From Suillus spraguei (Eukaryota > Basidiomycota > Agaricomycetes > Boletales > Suillaceae): a stretch of 64,000 nucleotides of DNA. The position numbers and the translations under genes are program-made. The stretch spans positions 53,007 through 117,006 of the forward strand of contig JABCPU010000211.1 of the NCBI GenBank assembly GCA_016800925.1, in the 5' to 3' direction. Below the pieces are notes generated by a model. It saw only the letters and a list, made by a program, of their open reading frames with translations. It did not search any database and was not told where the DNA came from. Below are positions 45,446-55,853 of this stretch, piece after piece (the stretch's first letter is position 1; each line of letters starts with the position of its first letter).

Positions 45446-46196
45446 AAGTGAGTTGACTTGGGGTACTACGTTAAACAGATAGTTAACACTTGGTTGACTG
45501 GTAATCGCAATCATCTGTATGCCTTATCTAGTGTGTAATTTCGCGGAGTTTGGAACACAGTTAATCTATTTCCACGCCTTCGGTGAGCATGCAAAACGTT
45601 GAAGTTTATACTGCAGTTGACTGTTGTGCACATTATACATATGCATATGATTATCGTAGTGGTTGCGAGCTGCTGATCCCCTCCTGCGATTGGATCGTTT
45701 ACCTTCTGAATTCGACTTCTAAACGTTTTTGACGCCCTGCTCTATCATATGCCTATCTATTTTCCTTTGCAGTGTTATCGTTATTCCTCCACAAATTTTC
45801 ACACCTCTTATATCATATATCTAATCACTGGGTAGGATTTACGTAGAAACGTCTTCAGATACGTTCAAACCCGACAAGCCGACGTGTTTTCACACTCCAC
45901 CTGTCGGTGCCGATTCTGCCGAAGCCTAATACATTCAGGTAAGACTCGAACTAAGGTGTCAAACCGACCGTTTACCAGATGAACGATGCACTAAGAGTCA
46001 GACTCGACGAAAACAAACATCGTAGCGGCGCTGGAAAGCGCCAGTCCCCGACTTCAACTTTGGAGTTCAAGAAATGATGATAGATTGATAGCAAAAAAAT
46101 TATCGATATACAACAAACAATCGAGCATGTACAGTAATCGGACACTTCGCAAATCAGACGCAGCACTACAAATTTCACAACAGCAATCGACTCAGA
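45446..46196. other. Intergenic region
   Basis: About 750 bp upstream of the peroxiredoxin gene and downstream of the next partial gene; no gene is recognised. It probably includes the peroxiredoxin promoter, but no box is assigned. Confidence 0.5.
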
Positions 46197-46330
46197 CTAA
46201 TCATCATCAGATTCCATCTCCGCATCAAAGACGTCATGACTCTTCGAGCTCTTAGCAGGTGAGTGACCTCCGAGCTCATCAGTAGCCTTCCTTTTGCCTT
46301 TCGGGTCATGGAGAGCTTTCTTCGTGTAGG
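46197..46330 (-). pseudogene. 3' exon of an unknown nuclear-type protein
   Basis: After a GTGCAG acceptor the minus strand reads YTKKALHDPKGKRKATDELG and ends with an acidic DAEMESDDD tail and TAG at 46197. The basic cluster followed by an acidic tail is typical of nuclear proteins. The upstream exons cannot be followed because repeat sequence begins near 46438, so the gene may be 5'-truncated. No family is recognised. Confidence 0.3.
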
Positions 46331-46437
46331 CTGCACATGGCAGCAACTGCATACGCCGCAAGATAAGTTGATATACGCAGGACCCATTAGTGTCGCAACT
46401 GTTGGGCAGTGCATCTTTAGGTGGCCTGATGTTCCAC

Positions 46438-46722
46438 CCAGCAAACTACCAATTTCGTCACAAGTGCCACAAGACATCACAGGTCTTACAAACTCAACAG
46501 ACATATAATTAAATATTACACCACCAATACTACTGATGTCTACAGATAATACAAACTGACATATATGCATTAGCAAACTACTAATTTCATCACAAGTGAG
46601 TGTCACAACTATCACAAGGTGTCACAAGACATCACAGGTCTTGAAAACTCAACAGACATATAATTAGATATCATACCACCAATACTACTGATGTCTACAG
46701 ATAATACAAACTGGCATATGTG
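46438..46722. repeat. Two-copy direct repeat
   Basis: A block with CACAAGACATCACAGGTCTT...CTCAACAGACATATAATTA...ACTACTGATGTCTACAGATA occurs at about 46438-46560 and again at about 46570-46722. The duplication appears local. Confidence 0.75.
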
Positions 46723-46875
46723 TGTGGGTTTTATTAAGCTGCTGTAACCAGAATTTGTGTAGTAGTAAATAGAATATGTAATGTTGTATTGAATGAATGA
46801 ACTTGGTGGAATTTTCGCATTTTTGGACATGTGACATTGCTTTGGTATATATTGCCATTATTGTTAGACTATATC

Positions 46876-46930
46876 AATGGTCTTGTGGCTTAGTGGTAAG
46901 AACACTGCACTTGTAACTGCTGAGGTCTTA
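46876..46930 (+). other. tRNA-like (SINE-like) sequence, left part
   Basis: TGGCTTAGTGG near 46883 fits a polymerase III A box. The matching B box, GGTTCAATTCC, starts at 50846, directly after the Harbinger element. With the element and one TTA removed, the A-to-B spacing is about 46 bases, as in tRNA genes. Acceptor and anticodon stems do not pair well, so it is more likely a tRNA-derived SINE head or tRNA pseudogene than a working tRNA. Confidence 0.45.
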
Positions 46931-47093
46931 GGGCCTGTTTAGACATGCAAATTTGATATTCAAAATTCGAAATTTGCACCACATGATCCTGTGTGAAGAC
47001 TTGCGTGTTCATCTGGGAAACCCCGGGTCAAAGCGATGATCACTGATGACATGTACTACTAGATATCACAGTAGATCTATCCTTACTGGTACT

Positions 47094-48388
47094 ATGCCTC
47101 CCATTCTGCCCACCATGTCTGATTCCTCTAGCATGGGCTCTATTCGCTCCCTCCGTTCTCATGGATTGCGAGGCATCAATGATCTGATGGGCTCACAGGA
47201 TAACACTTCCTCTCGCAAAGTTGCCACACACTGGGACCTCAATGAAGAGAAGGACCTCATCGCCTTTCTTTCAACTTGCAAGTCTGAGGCTGGGGACACC
47301 ATGAGTTTCAAGGCCCACATATATTCACAGAAGCTGCCAAGCACCTCAACACTACATATCCAACCCCAAAGGGCACTCTCAAATCCCAGTCATCTTGCAA
47401 AACAAAGTGGACTGCGGTAAGTTTCATTATCAAACATCTATTTATTACAGTGGCTCATATTGTTACAGCTAAAGAGAAACTACACTATAGTCAAGGACAT
47501 CAAGGCGCTCTTTGGCTTTGCATGGAATGATGAGCATGGTGTATTTGTCACACCTGAAACCAGTGGCACATGGGACGCATATTCCAAGGTGAGATCATGC
47601 AAAATCTTGGTTGAAAGTGACTTATCATTTGCCCTTTTAGGCCCATCCACAGTCAAAACCATACTCTTCCAAAGGATTCCCGCATTTCTATGCCATTGAG
47701 GAGATGATGCCAAGCGCAGCCAAAGGCAAGTTCATAACACACCAGCTTCGTGCTAGGAAAAATCATCCTGTTTCCTCATCAATGGCCCCTCCACCTAGCG
47801 CCTCTGTCTCTTTATCAATGCCGCCTCCACCTACAACACATGTTCACATGAGTGCCTTCTTTCTTTCCCCCTCTGGCTCTACCTCCAATGCAATGGACTT
47901 CAGCGGGCTCAGGGCTGCTGCTGACGACATTGGCACAGCTCTGCAAACCTCAGCAGCTGCACCCACCTCCAGTTATCGGTTGTCCACAAGCAACTCAGAG
48001 CTTACCAGTGCTAGGCAAATATAGTGCACTGGGTGATGGGGATCCATCAAGGAAGTGCTCTTGCCCCCCCTCCATAGCTGCAATGGCTCAGTAGGAGGGT
48101 AGTACAGCCCTTACGGCAATTGCGCAATCCTTGCCACAAATTATGTCCTCACTTACATCAAGAACTGCCTCCCAAACTGAGCGCCCCCCTCCTACTTCCC
48201 TTGGGTGTGCAATCGCTGCCCTTTCTGAAACCAAAGGTTTGGGGTTGGATGATGTCATGCTTCTCACCAATTTTTTGACATCAAACCCAAACAAAGCAGT
48301 AGCATTTGCTCACTTGGGTCAGCCATTGTGGAGGTCGTCTTGGGCACAAAGGAAGCTTGCAGCTATGTGTGGAAATACTCAATCATAG
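47094..48388 (+). pseudogene. Harbinger Myb/SANT-like DNA-binding protein
   Basis: From MPPILPTMSDSSSMGSIRSL the frame reaches WDLNEEKDLIAFLSTCKSEA, a SANT-like helix. Near 47320 the frame shifts by two bases before EAAKHLNTTYPTPKGTL and SSCKTKWTALKRNY. A GTAAGT intron (47416-47467) and a second (47590-47639) are bridged in phase. Then follow LFGFAWNDEHGVFVTPE and SKGFPHFYAIEEMMPSAAKG. A proline/serine-rich linker stops at 48024, and a last block (LTNFLTSNPNKAVAFAHLGQ...) ends at 48388. In Harbinger elements this protein binds the ends and brings the nuclease to the nucleus. Confidence 0.7.
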
Positions 48389-48478
48389 TGTACCTTTCTT
48401 TACTTCAATCCTGTACAAGTACCTCTCAATACAATGATTCATTGCATGCAATACAAGTGTGATGTTAAAGCTACATAT

Positions 48479-50677
48479 TCAAGCATTCTCGGCAATATAA
48501 TTCACCCACATTGCAGCAGCTATTTCATCATGGCATGCATCAGCTCTTCTCTTCTCTGCAGTGCTTGGTGGTCCATCTGCAAGTTCCCCATGAGCATTAC
48601 TCCCTCGAACTAAGTTTGCCACTGTGGCTCAATTGACATCATCAGCATGATGAATATCTGGAATATCAGTGTCGTAGTCTTCATAGAAAACTTTGGGGTC
48701 TTCAGCACAAATAAAATTGTTCAAGGCACACAAGGCCAGAGGGATAAGGGCCTGGACTTCCATATCATACTCTGCAGGGAATTGCAAGATGCGCCATTGG
48801 TGCTTCATCACCCTGTTAAGACCGTACTCAAAGGTAGAGAGATCCAAAGGGCTTTGGCCTCAGTTCGTGCACTGTGCCCCTTTCCTGAGTAATGCCCCTT
48901 ATTTCAGGGAGAAGTTATACGTCCGAAGATCCAGAAGGAGTTGCATGATGGATCTGGACGTCCGAAGGTATCGGATATGATATGTCCGAAGGTTATCCAG
49001 AATGTAGGAGTAGAACAAAGATTAAGACTAGCTTCGGAATGAATTCCTAACTAGAAACTAACAGAGATAGACTATCTGAAGATAGAGTCAGAGATATAGA
49101 CTATAGGATTCAATCCCAAGTCTCGGAAGATGACTTAGAGTGGAAAGTGGCTTAAGTCCGGAGGAAGCAGAATGAGCAGAATCTAAGATGATATTCGAAC
49201 TAAGGTTCTATGGAGATCTACAAGTGGTTTATATACTGTAAGTATCTAAGATGGATAATCAACAAGTCCGGGACCGAGGGCTATGTATGAAGTGTAACAG
49301 AAGTCTATTAGTTAATGCACAGCAGATCAGTAAGCATGAATCGGAAATGAACACAGGTAACGGATCAGTGACACAGGATGGAAATATACACAGCCGGAAT
49401 ACCGGAAACAGGAGGAATGACGAAAGGAGATAGACATAGATATACACAAGGGAGTTAAGGTGCGAGAAGTGAGCACATTCGGATGGGTGGTCTGGACAGG
49501 ATCTGTGGACCGGACAGAAATGGAATCGATCGGATCTGATCGGATATGGTCAGATCTGGGATTAGAAGTATGGTATATGACACACCCCAAATATGTGCTC
49601 GATCGCATTGTGCAGTGAGGAATGTCGAAGGTTGGAAAGTTCTTTTGTGGTTTGTGGGCTGGAACATTTTTAATAGCAAAAATAAAATGAGAGGATGAAA
49701 ATGTACGAGTTAGCAGCCAAACGCCATTCATTGAGATGATAATGCACACTGTGATAAGGGACAAGTAATGTGTCACAAGTTCCAAAGCCTGCATCCCCAA
49801 GAAGGTACCTGCCTTCAGGAATGCGCAGGTCATGTGCACATGCATCATTCCAAATCGCTGCATCAGCAGATGGGCCATCCCACCTGGTGAGTCCATAGAT
49901 GAAGCGAAAGTCGAAATTGCAAATGAACAAGCAATTTTGAGAGATGTAACCTTTTTGATTACACATGTAAGCATGATCCGCAAGTGTTGTGAAGGCTTGG
50001 ATGTGGGTTCCATTGATGGTGCCAATACATTTATTGAACCAATGAAAGCGATGGTCATTCGCAATTGCAGGAGGGGTGGGGGAATGTGCGGTTGGAAATC
50101 AGACATGAGAGGAATAGAACGGGTCATCTGAGAAGAAGAAGAAGACCATGTTCTTGAAGTACCTTAGCCAAAAATTGAGATACAACATAAGATAAGCAAC
50201 AGATATTTCAAATTACCTTGATACTGTGGCGGGGGTGCGCTGAAAGCACTCACCAACATGATGGGCTGAGAGACCAGTCACACAGGTATACAGAAAAATA
50301 ACTAATTGCTCCTCGATGGAGACACCATTGTGAGACTGCTCAAATTTCTCTCCTCTAAGAACTTGCAGTAGTTGTTCAAATACTTCTAAGTTGACGCCTA
50401 GATTATGCCGGATCCTGTCTGGGTGGCCTGTCATAAGTTCAAGAATCCATGCTTGACAAGTCAAGGCAGAGGTGTGATATGGAATTTTGGTGCAGGGAGT
50501 TAATAAGAGGTTGTGATACAGGGCTGATACTTGTACCATTATACAGGTGATAAGTAGCATGAAGTGATGGCTATGAAGGTTTGCCTGCTCTCTGGCATTG
50601 CACTGTTGCAGAGCTTGTCTTTCTTCATTTTCGATTGACTGGTGAGCAGGTTGGGCGGTGATGACAATGGTGGCCAT
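48479..50677 (-). pseudogene. Harbinger DDE transposase, split by a solo LTR
   Basis: The minus-strand start at 50677 (MATIVITAQPAHQSIENEER) leads to HNLGVNLEVFEQLLQVLRGE and VIFLYTCVTGLSAHHVGECF, the HTH-like part. After an intron, the DDE_Tnp_4 core reads GTINGTHI, then DFRFIYGLTRWDGPSADAAI and IPEGRYLLGDAGFGT. The third catalytic residue lies in NAIEHIFG. The LTR at 48814-49582 entered directly after that motif; beyond it VMKHQWRILQFPAEYDMEVQ and ALCALNNFICAEDP continue. The first catalytic Asp is Asn (INGTHI where IDGTHI is usual). A TGA follows DDVN near 48647, with related sequence after it to 48479. Confidence 0.8.
48814..49582 (+). mobile_element. Solo LTR, family C, with CACCC target duplication
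   Basis: The 769-bp sequence begins TGTTAAGACCGTACTC and ends GGTATATGACA. CACCC flanks it at 48809-48813 and 49583-49587. It is near-identical to 23572-24341. It lies inside the Harbinger nuclease gene and is therefore younger than that insertion. Confidence 0.93.
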
Positions 50678-50845
50678 ACAGGCCTATATACACTGGCAGA
50701 TATAAGAGATTATCAGTAGACATACCACACCAAGGATTGCTTTGACCTGGCATTTCCTGGATGAACACACAAGTCTTCACACAGAATCACATGGTGCAAA
50801 TTTTGAATTTTGAATATTGAATTTGCATGCCTAAACAGGCCCTTA

Positions 50846-50870
50846 GGTTCAATTCCTGCCAACTGCAAAT
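50846..50870 (+). other. tRNA-like (SINE-like) sequence, right part
   Basis: GGTTCAATTCCTGCC follows the Harbinger target duplication and supplies the polymerase III B box matching the A box at 46883. Further SINE body may extend beyond, but its end is not recognised. Confidence 0.4.
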
Positions 50871-53033
50871 TATAATGTGGGAAAGTGATCATGTGATGTG
50901 ACATGCAGTGTGATGATACTGTTTTGCCATTTCTCCTCTGAAACCCCAGAAGCCTGTACAATTTGTGGCTGCTTGTACAGACTTGCACAGCAGGGACATA
51001 GCTGTGAGTTTGTTGAGCCTGTACAAGTTTGTACAATTCTGTACAGGCTCCCAGTTGTTTGCTGATGCCTGGTAAGAACTGTCAGAGAAAGCTGGAGGAA
51101 ATAAATGGAACAAACATGCAGTTTTAAGATGACTTCAACCTCTACAATATCACCATCATACAATTTTGTCCTGTACTCACTCACATTGAGAAGGACACCA
51201 TGCTCATTGTAAACATCTGGAGAGTCAACCCTGGTGTCCTCCAATTGCGCAAGACCTGAGTAATGATTGTCAGGGTCATGCAAATTGCAAAGGCATAGAT
51301 AATCTATGTGGGACAGCAAATAAGATGATGTAATATTTGGTTAAGTGTTAAATTGCCTGCATTTTTTTTTTGCCTGATCGGTGGATGTCGCAACAGGTTT
51401 CTTCAATTTGCTGGGGCTAAGCAAACCACCAGACCCTACAAGAAATCTAGTCAATAAGAAAGTTATAATGAACCACACTTGGCCCTCACTTCCAATATCC
51501 CAACGGCTCAAATGTGGCATTGTCAAAGCTCTTGGGTCTGGAAGATTGCGAAAGAGTAAATTTGACTGTACTAAAAAGGTGTATTGATCCTAATCGTTAT
51601 ACACCCTTCAGAAGTTTGAGACTCCTGGATGCTTCATCTGTTCAACAGTCACAAACTTGTTAGTATGTGATGCCATGGGAACATACACACATACAACTTA
51701 CAGGCATTGCAAGCATCCTCAACCTTGTTGGTCAATGTGATCAGGGTATCCAAGGCCCTGGCCAAGCAGTCCAGAGCCTCTTGGAGGTAATGACTGCTGA
51801 GTGGATCAGATTCATGCAAGGGACACAGTTCAAATTGTAATTGAGCCCTTTTTAAAACTGTCACATCAAGCTGTCGATGACATGCCTTCAGTTTACAGTC
51901 ATAGTAAGGTGAAAGATAAAAAGCTGACATACCCCAGTGGACGGCATATTGAGATATGGACAAATATGGTTGAACTGACCACTAAGATCAAGTCTCGCAG
52001 GGAACTTCAGACAAAGCAAGCTGCCACCACCATCAACCCAATATTCTGCACTATCATTCATGAACATGTGTAGAGAATGTGGATTATTTTCCAAAGGTAT
52101 ATTCTTAAGGGCACCAGGTAACCTCACACTGTACAGGAGTGACTTGTATAAGGGCAACTCAATCACTTCCAAGTCCAGAGTAGGAGTTGAAGGTCAATGT
52201 GGGTAACACAACTCTGCTGGGGTGCAGATATATGTTGAATGCTGCCTAGCTGCTATTCAACCCAAGGGTTTCTGGTCCAAGGCTCACAGCTCAGAAGAGA
52301 AGTGAAACTATCATTCAAACAGTAAGTCTCAGACTGCTACTGGTAGTGGTGAAGTGGCGTGTAGACTGGTGCAAGGTAGGGTTCTTCTGTAATCAGCCAA
52401 AATGCGGACCTAAGGTAAGGAAAGCCTAAGTAAGAGACACTATGCAAAAACTACTGTTTTAAGGTCAGCCTGAGTTTGTCTGTTACATCGAGATGAAGCA
52501 GGGGTGGTGGGTAAGGAGGTTGACATGGTGTGATGAGAAAATTGACAATAGCAGTTGAGCTGCACAGTGGGGAAGGCTGAATGAACTGAAACAAGAAAAC
52601 TATGAGGCACTTAATTTATAGAGAATGAAAAAAAACCTTTCAAAACTGGAGAATCAGTTTTTGACAAATGGAGCAGTATTAAAGTCTTAAAATGAGTAGA
52701 CATAAACATAAGCTGTGCAACCTTCAAGGTGAGAAAAATGTTTCAGACTACAATTGCTACTACTGACCTGAGTTGCAAGATTAACTACAATCTCCAATTG
52801 CAGGTATCCTGCATTCATCTGACCGTCATAATTCCAGATATGATCATCAGTAATCAGACATGCAGAGAAGTGTTGGCCACTGATGTACACAATTCCTTTG
52901 AGCTGATAAATTGCCCTGCCATCTTGATATGGAAGTACCAGTGTTCGACTGGGAATTATAGTGACCGATCGTGTTGACTGCACCTCGAAAAATAGGACAG
53001 ATGGTGCATTTCTGAGAATCATCTTCCAAGTTG
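50871..53033 (-). pseudogene. Transposon-associated gene remains, minus strand
   Basis: Separate minus-strand pieces look coding. One at 52687-53033 reads APSVLFFEVQ, IYQLKGIVYISGQHFSACLI and DDHIWNYDGQMN, like the C-terminal peptidase-type domain of TE-associated proteins. Others lie at 51888-52172 (SLLYSVRLPGALKNIPLENN), 51649-51963 (LSSHYLQEALDCLARALDTL) and 50870-51319 (DSPDVYNEHGVLLNVSEYRT followed by DGDIVEVEVILKL). They share one orientation and could be one or two decayed genes. The family A LTR at 53034 cuts off the 5' side. Function is not assigned. Confidence 0.35.
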
Positions 53034-53506
53034 TGTTACAATCGTACATGCCCCTATTCATTTTCTGTCTCCTTTACTGTATATTACGTAATGTGACTCT
53101 GACTCGTATGCTCAACGCATCTGTACTATAGTTGCCTTCCTTCTTTGGATATGCACTTACATTCTCACGTCTCTCTTGGTCCGTGCGCACATATTGGCCT
53201 ATTTAAGCACGTTGTATTACACTTGTATACTTTACTTTAATCTTACTGGGTTTTACCTGGAACGTCCTTCGCTTAGGTCTCCAACCTAAGTCGTCTTGAA
53301 TCGTCTCTAAGTCTAAGCACTCCTTAGCCTTAGTCTCTATTCTTGTCAAGAACCTCTTAGACTTGTCTTTGAGGCCGAACCCTTGATAGTACTCAGAACA
53401 CGTTCCTTGTACTTTCACCTTGTCCTCTTCTGGACATTGTAGAACTTCCCAGCAGACCATCTGTGTCTTTTTACTGTCGCTGGTGATGCCACCCCAGTTC
53501 GTAACA
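53034..53506 (+). mobile_element. LTR, family A, without target duplication
   Basis: The 473-bp sequence begins TGTTACAATCGTACATGCCC and ends CAGTTCGTAACA, the same orientation as 59718-60191. Flanks are AGTTG (left) and TGGAT (right). Helitron coding sequence resumes on the right side, and an unrelated TE gene lies on the left. TGG directly after the LTR could pass for a primer-binding site, but the Helitron reading frame reaching this point argues against it. Confidence 0.8.
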
Positions 53507-55853
53507 TGGATTCTTGTAAGAGTCAGAGTTGTCAGAATCTACCTCAACAACGCAGCATTTCTTCATCAAGCTTGTTACCGCATCTGTATCAAAATGCACT
53601 GAAATTGAAGCTTGCGTGAGTGTTTGTTCGCCTTCTGCATCTGGAACCAGAACAAAAGACCTTGACATAAACCGCACTTCACAAGAGTATTGTGCTCAAT
53701 GGCTTCAAATTACTGTACTTCAGCTGAGAGATCACTTGGGATTCATTTATTTAGAAAGTCAACTGTGACAGGCTGTGTTATGCATAGACCTTTACAAGCT
53801 CGAGCACAAGAAGCAGCAACATATGCAGCAAAGCCACCCTCATGAAGGTTGACAAGAACTTGAGGAAGGGTTTTTCCCTGAGCAGAGTGTCCTGTAACTG
53901 CAAATGCAGGCTGAATCGGGACTTGATAGCAAGTAACATGAATCTTCTCTTGTTTCCCTTCTGTGCAGTCTATTGAAGTGGTAAATGTCCATGTAGAAGG
54001 CAGAACAGGGTAATAGCCCTTTGGAAGATTATTAAGACAAACCTTGCTGTGAGGGAACTTGACCAAGACACAAGAAGCATACATGAATCCAGTGGGACAC
54101 ACAGCTGTACCAATTTCGTGCACAACACCCTGCAAATCATTAGTGATTCCAAGATCTGTTGATAGGTTATGCACTTGTAGAATAACAGGCATGCCTTCAA
54201 ACAGCATAACATAACCAGGAAGAACATGAGCTGCTTTCATCATTGCAACATTCAACCATAGCAGAGTTTCATGTTCTGCATGTGAAATCTCACAGTTTGA
54301 AACTTTGTCAAGCACTGCGCAAACAACAAGCATATTCTTCTCACAAGCAGTTTCAGCTTTTCGAGCATTGAGTACCTCCCATAGCTTGTTTGTTCCAACA
54401 ATAGCAGCTGCATGAAAATTATCAGGATCCCCCATATCTACGCCATCTGGATTAGTCACCAATTTTATTGATCTGGAATTGAACAGTTCGACATCTTCTT
54501 TAGTACACTTTCTTACCTGAAGATGGTTCACTGCATCACCATACTCTGAATCTTCTTTCATCCACTGTTGATCTGTCAAATTGACAACAGTATTGACCCT
54601 CTTCCATGCAAGTCGACCAAGTCTCTTCTGCACTTTGCTGTCATTTTGTCCAGCATACAATGAAATTGGTGTGTACAAAGGACTGCCACCAACAGGTGGA
54701 AATTGACAGAAATCCCCAGAAAATATGACAGCAATACCTCCAAACCAAAAATCGGGTTTCTCTTTCGCATAATGTAGGGCATGATCTATTTTGGCTAGAA
54801 GCTGCAAGCTAATCAATGACACTTCATCAATTAGCAGAAATTCAATGTTCTTCCACTCATCTCAGAGTTGAGTATGGTTTTGGATACTGATCAACATGGA
54901 GTAATCCTCTGAGCTGTTCCCAGGATTGCGATTTCCTTTACCTTTGTTGTTTAACTTAATCTTAATGCCAAGACCTTTATGTACAGTCATTCCATCAATT
55001 AACACTGCTGCAGAACCTGTCAGAGCCAAGAACCGGATAATATGTGCACACCCATAATGCTGCATTACCGATTGCACTGCTTTGACAACATGAGTCTTTC
55101 CTGTTCCTCCTGGACCTGTCATAAGCATGATTAACTTATCATCAGAACATTGCCCTTGTGTCTTGTTGACATATTTTGTCATGAAATAGTCAACAATAAT
55201 CCTGAATGCAATCCATTGCTTTGCATTGAGGTTGAACCGCGAACCAATCTCATTGACGATATCCTTATCTGACATTTTTACTGTCTCAAATGAGTCAAGA
55301 ATCAATGCTTCGGTATCCTTACAATCAGGAATTGATCCACTGCCCTCATGATTCTTGTTTCTGCCATGACCTTCTGATGTCCACTCTATTTTGGGTACCA
55401 GGGTTAGTGCAACTTGCTGGTCAGGATTAAGTGCATTCTGTCGAGAGTCTGCTATCACATTTTCCTGTTTTTTGATCTCATTCTTCCAGGTCTTGATGAG
55501 CAAGGCAAGTTTACCAGGCTGGATAATCACGTCTAGTTCTGTTTGCACAATTGAATCGGTGATTGTACATCTGTCAGAAGAACCCAGAGTTTTATTGCAT
55601 TGACTAAGCCACCTTGATTGCTGCAAAAGAACTACCTGCTGAATTCAAAAGTCTTGTTCAGATCATCATGATAGATTCTGAGACAGATCAAACTCAATGT
55701 CATCATCAATGCTGCTCAGGCCCAAAGAAGAGGTAAGTGCTTTGCTCTTGGCAGTAAGCTGCATCTGTTTGTGAAGCCTCTCAGCATCGCGTTCATCTTC
55801 ACATTCATGAACTGATTCCCAGTTCTGCATAACTTTTCGGCTCCACTGGGAGA
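53507..55853 (-). pseudogene. Helitron Pif1-like helicase, degenerate
   Basis: Reading down from 55853: VMQNWESVHECEDERDAERL, LNAKQWIAFRIIVDYFMTKY, the Walker A box MTGPGGTGKTHVV near 55110, LALTGSAAVLIDGMTVHKGL, then SLISLQLLAKIDHAL, VIFSGDFCQFPPVGG (Walker B region), and FAVTGHSAQGKTLPQVLVNL near the end. A stop near 54860 splits it in two. After VDFLNK a stop is followed by PSDLSAEVQ and EAIEHNTLVKCG, decayed C-terminal sequence reaching the LTR edge. Helitron helicases unwind DNA for rolling-circle transposition. The Rep part is not joined here; a Rep remnant lies at 61 kb on the other strand. Confidence 0.8.

Larger units (their letters stand above)
46931..50842. mobile_element. PIF/Harbinger DNA transposon, full length with TTA target duplication
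   Basis: Both ends carry the inverted repeat GGGCCTGTTTAG(A/G)CATGCAAATT, with TTA at 46928-46930 and 50843-50845, the 3-bp duplication typical of the superfamily. Inside are the two standard genes, a Myb/SANT-like protein (+) and a DDE nuclease (-), convergent. A family C solo LTR interrupts the nuclease gene. The inverted repeats extend with small differences to about 70 bp. Damage to both genes makes the element non-autonomous now. Confidence 0.92.

Noticed and set aside
46876..46930. Functional tRNA gene
   Set aside because: The sequence is split by Harbinger, and acceptor and anticodon stems do not pair after joining.
47440..47470. ACAGTGGCTCA near 47447 as another Tc1 end
   Set aside because: Only about 10 bases match the Tc1 tip, and it lies in an intron of the Myb-like gene with no partner end.
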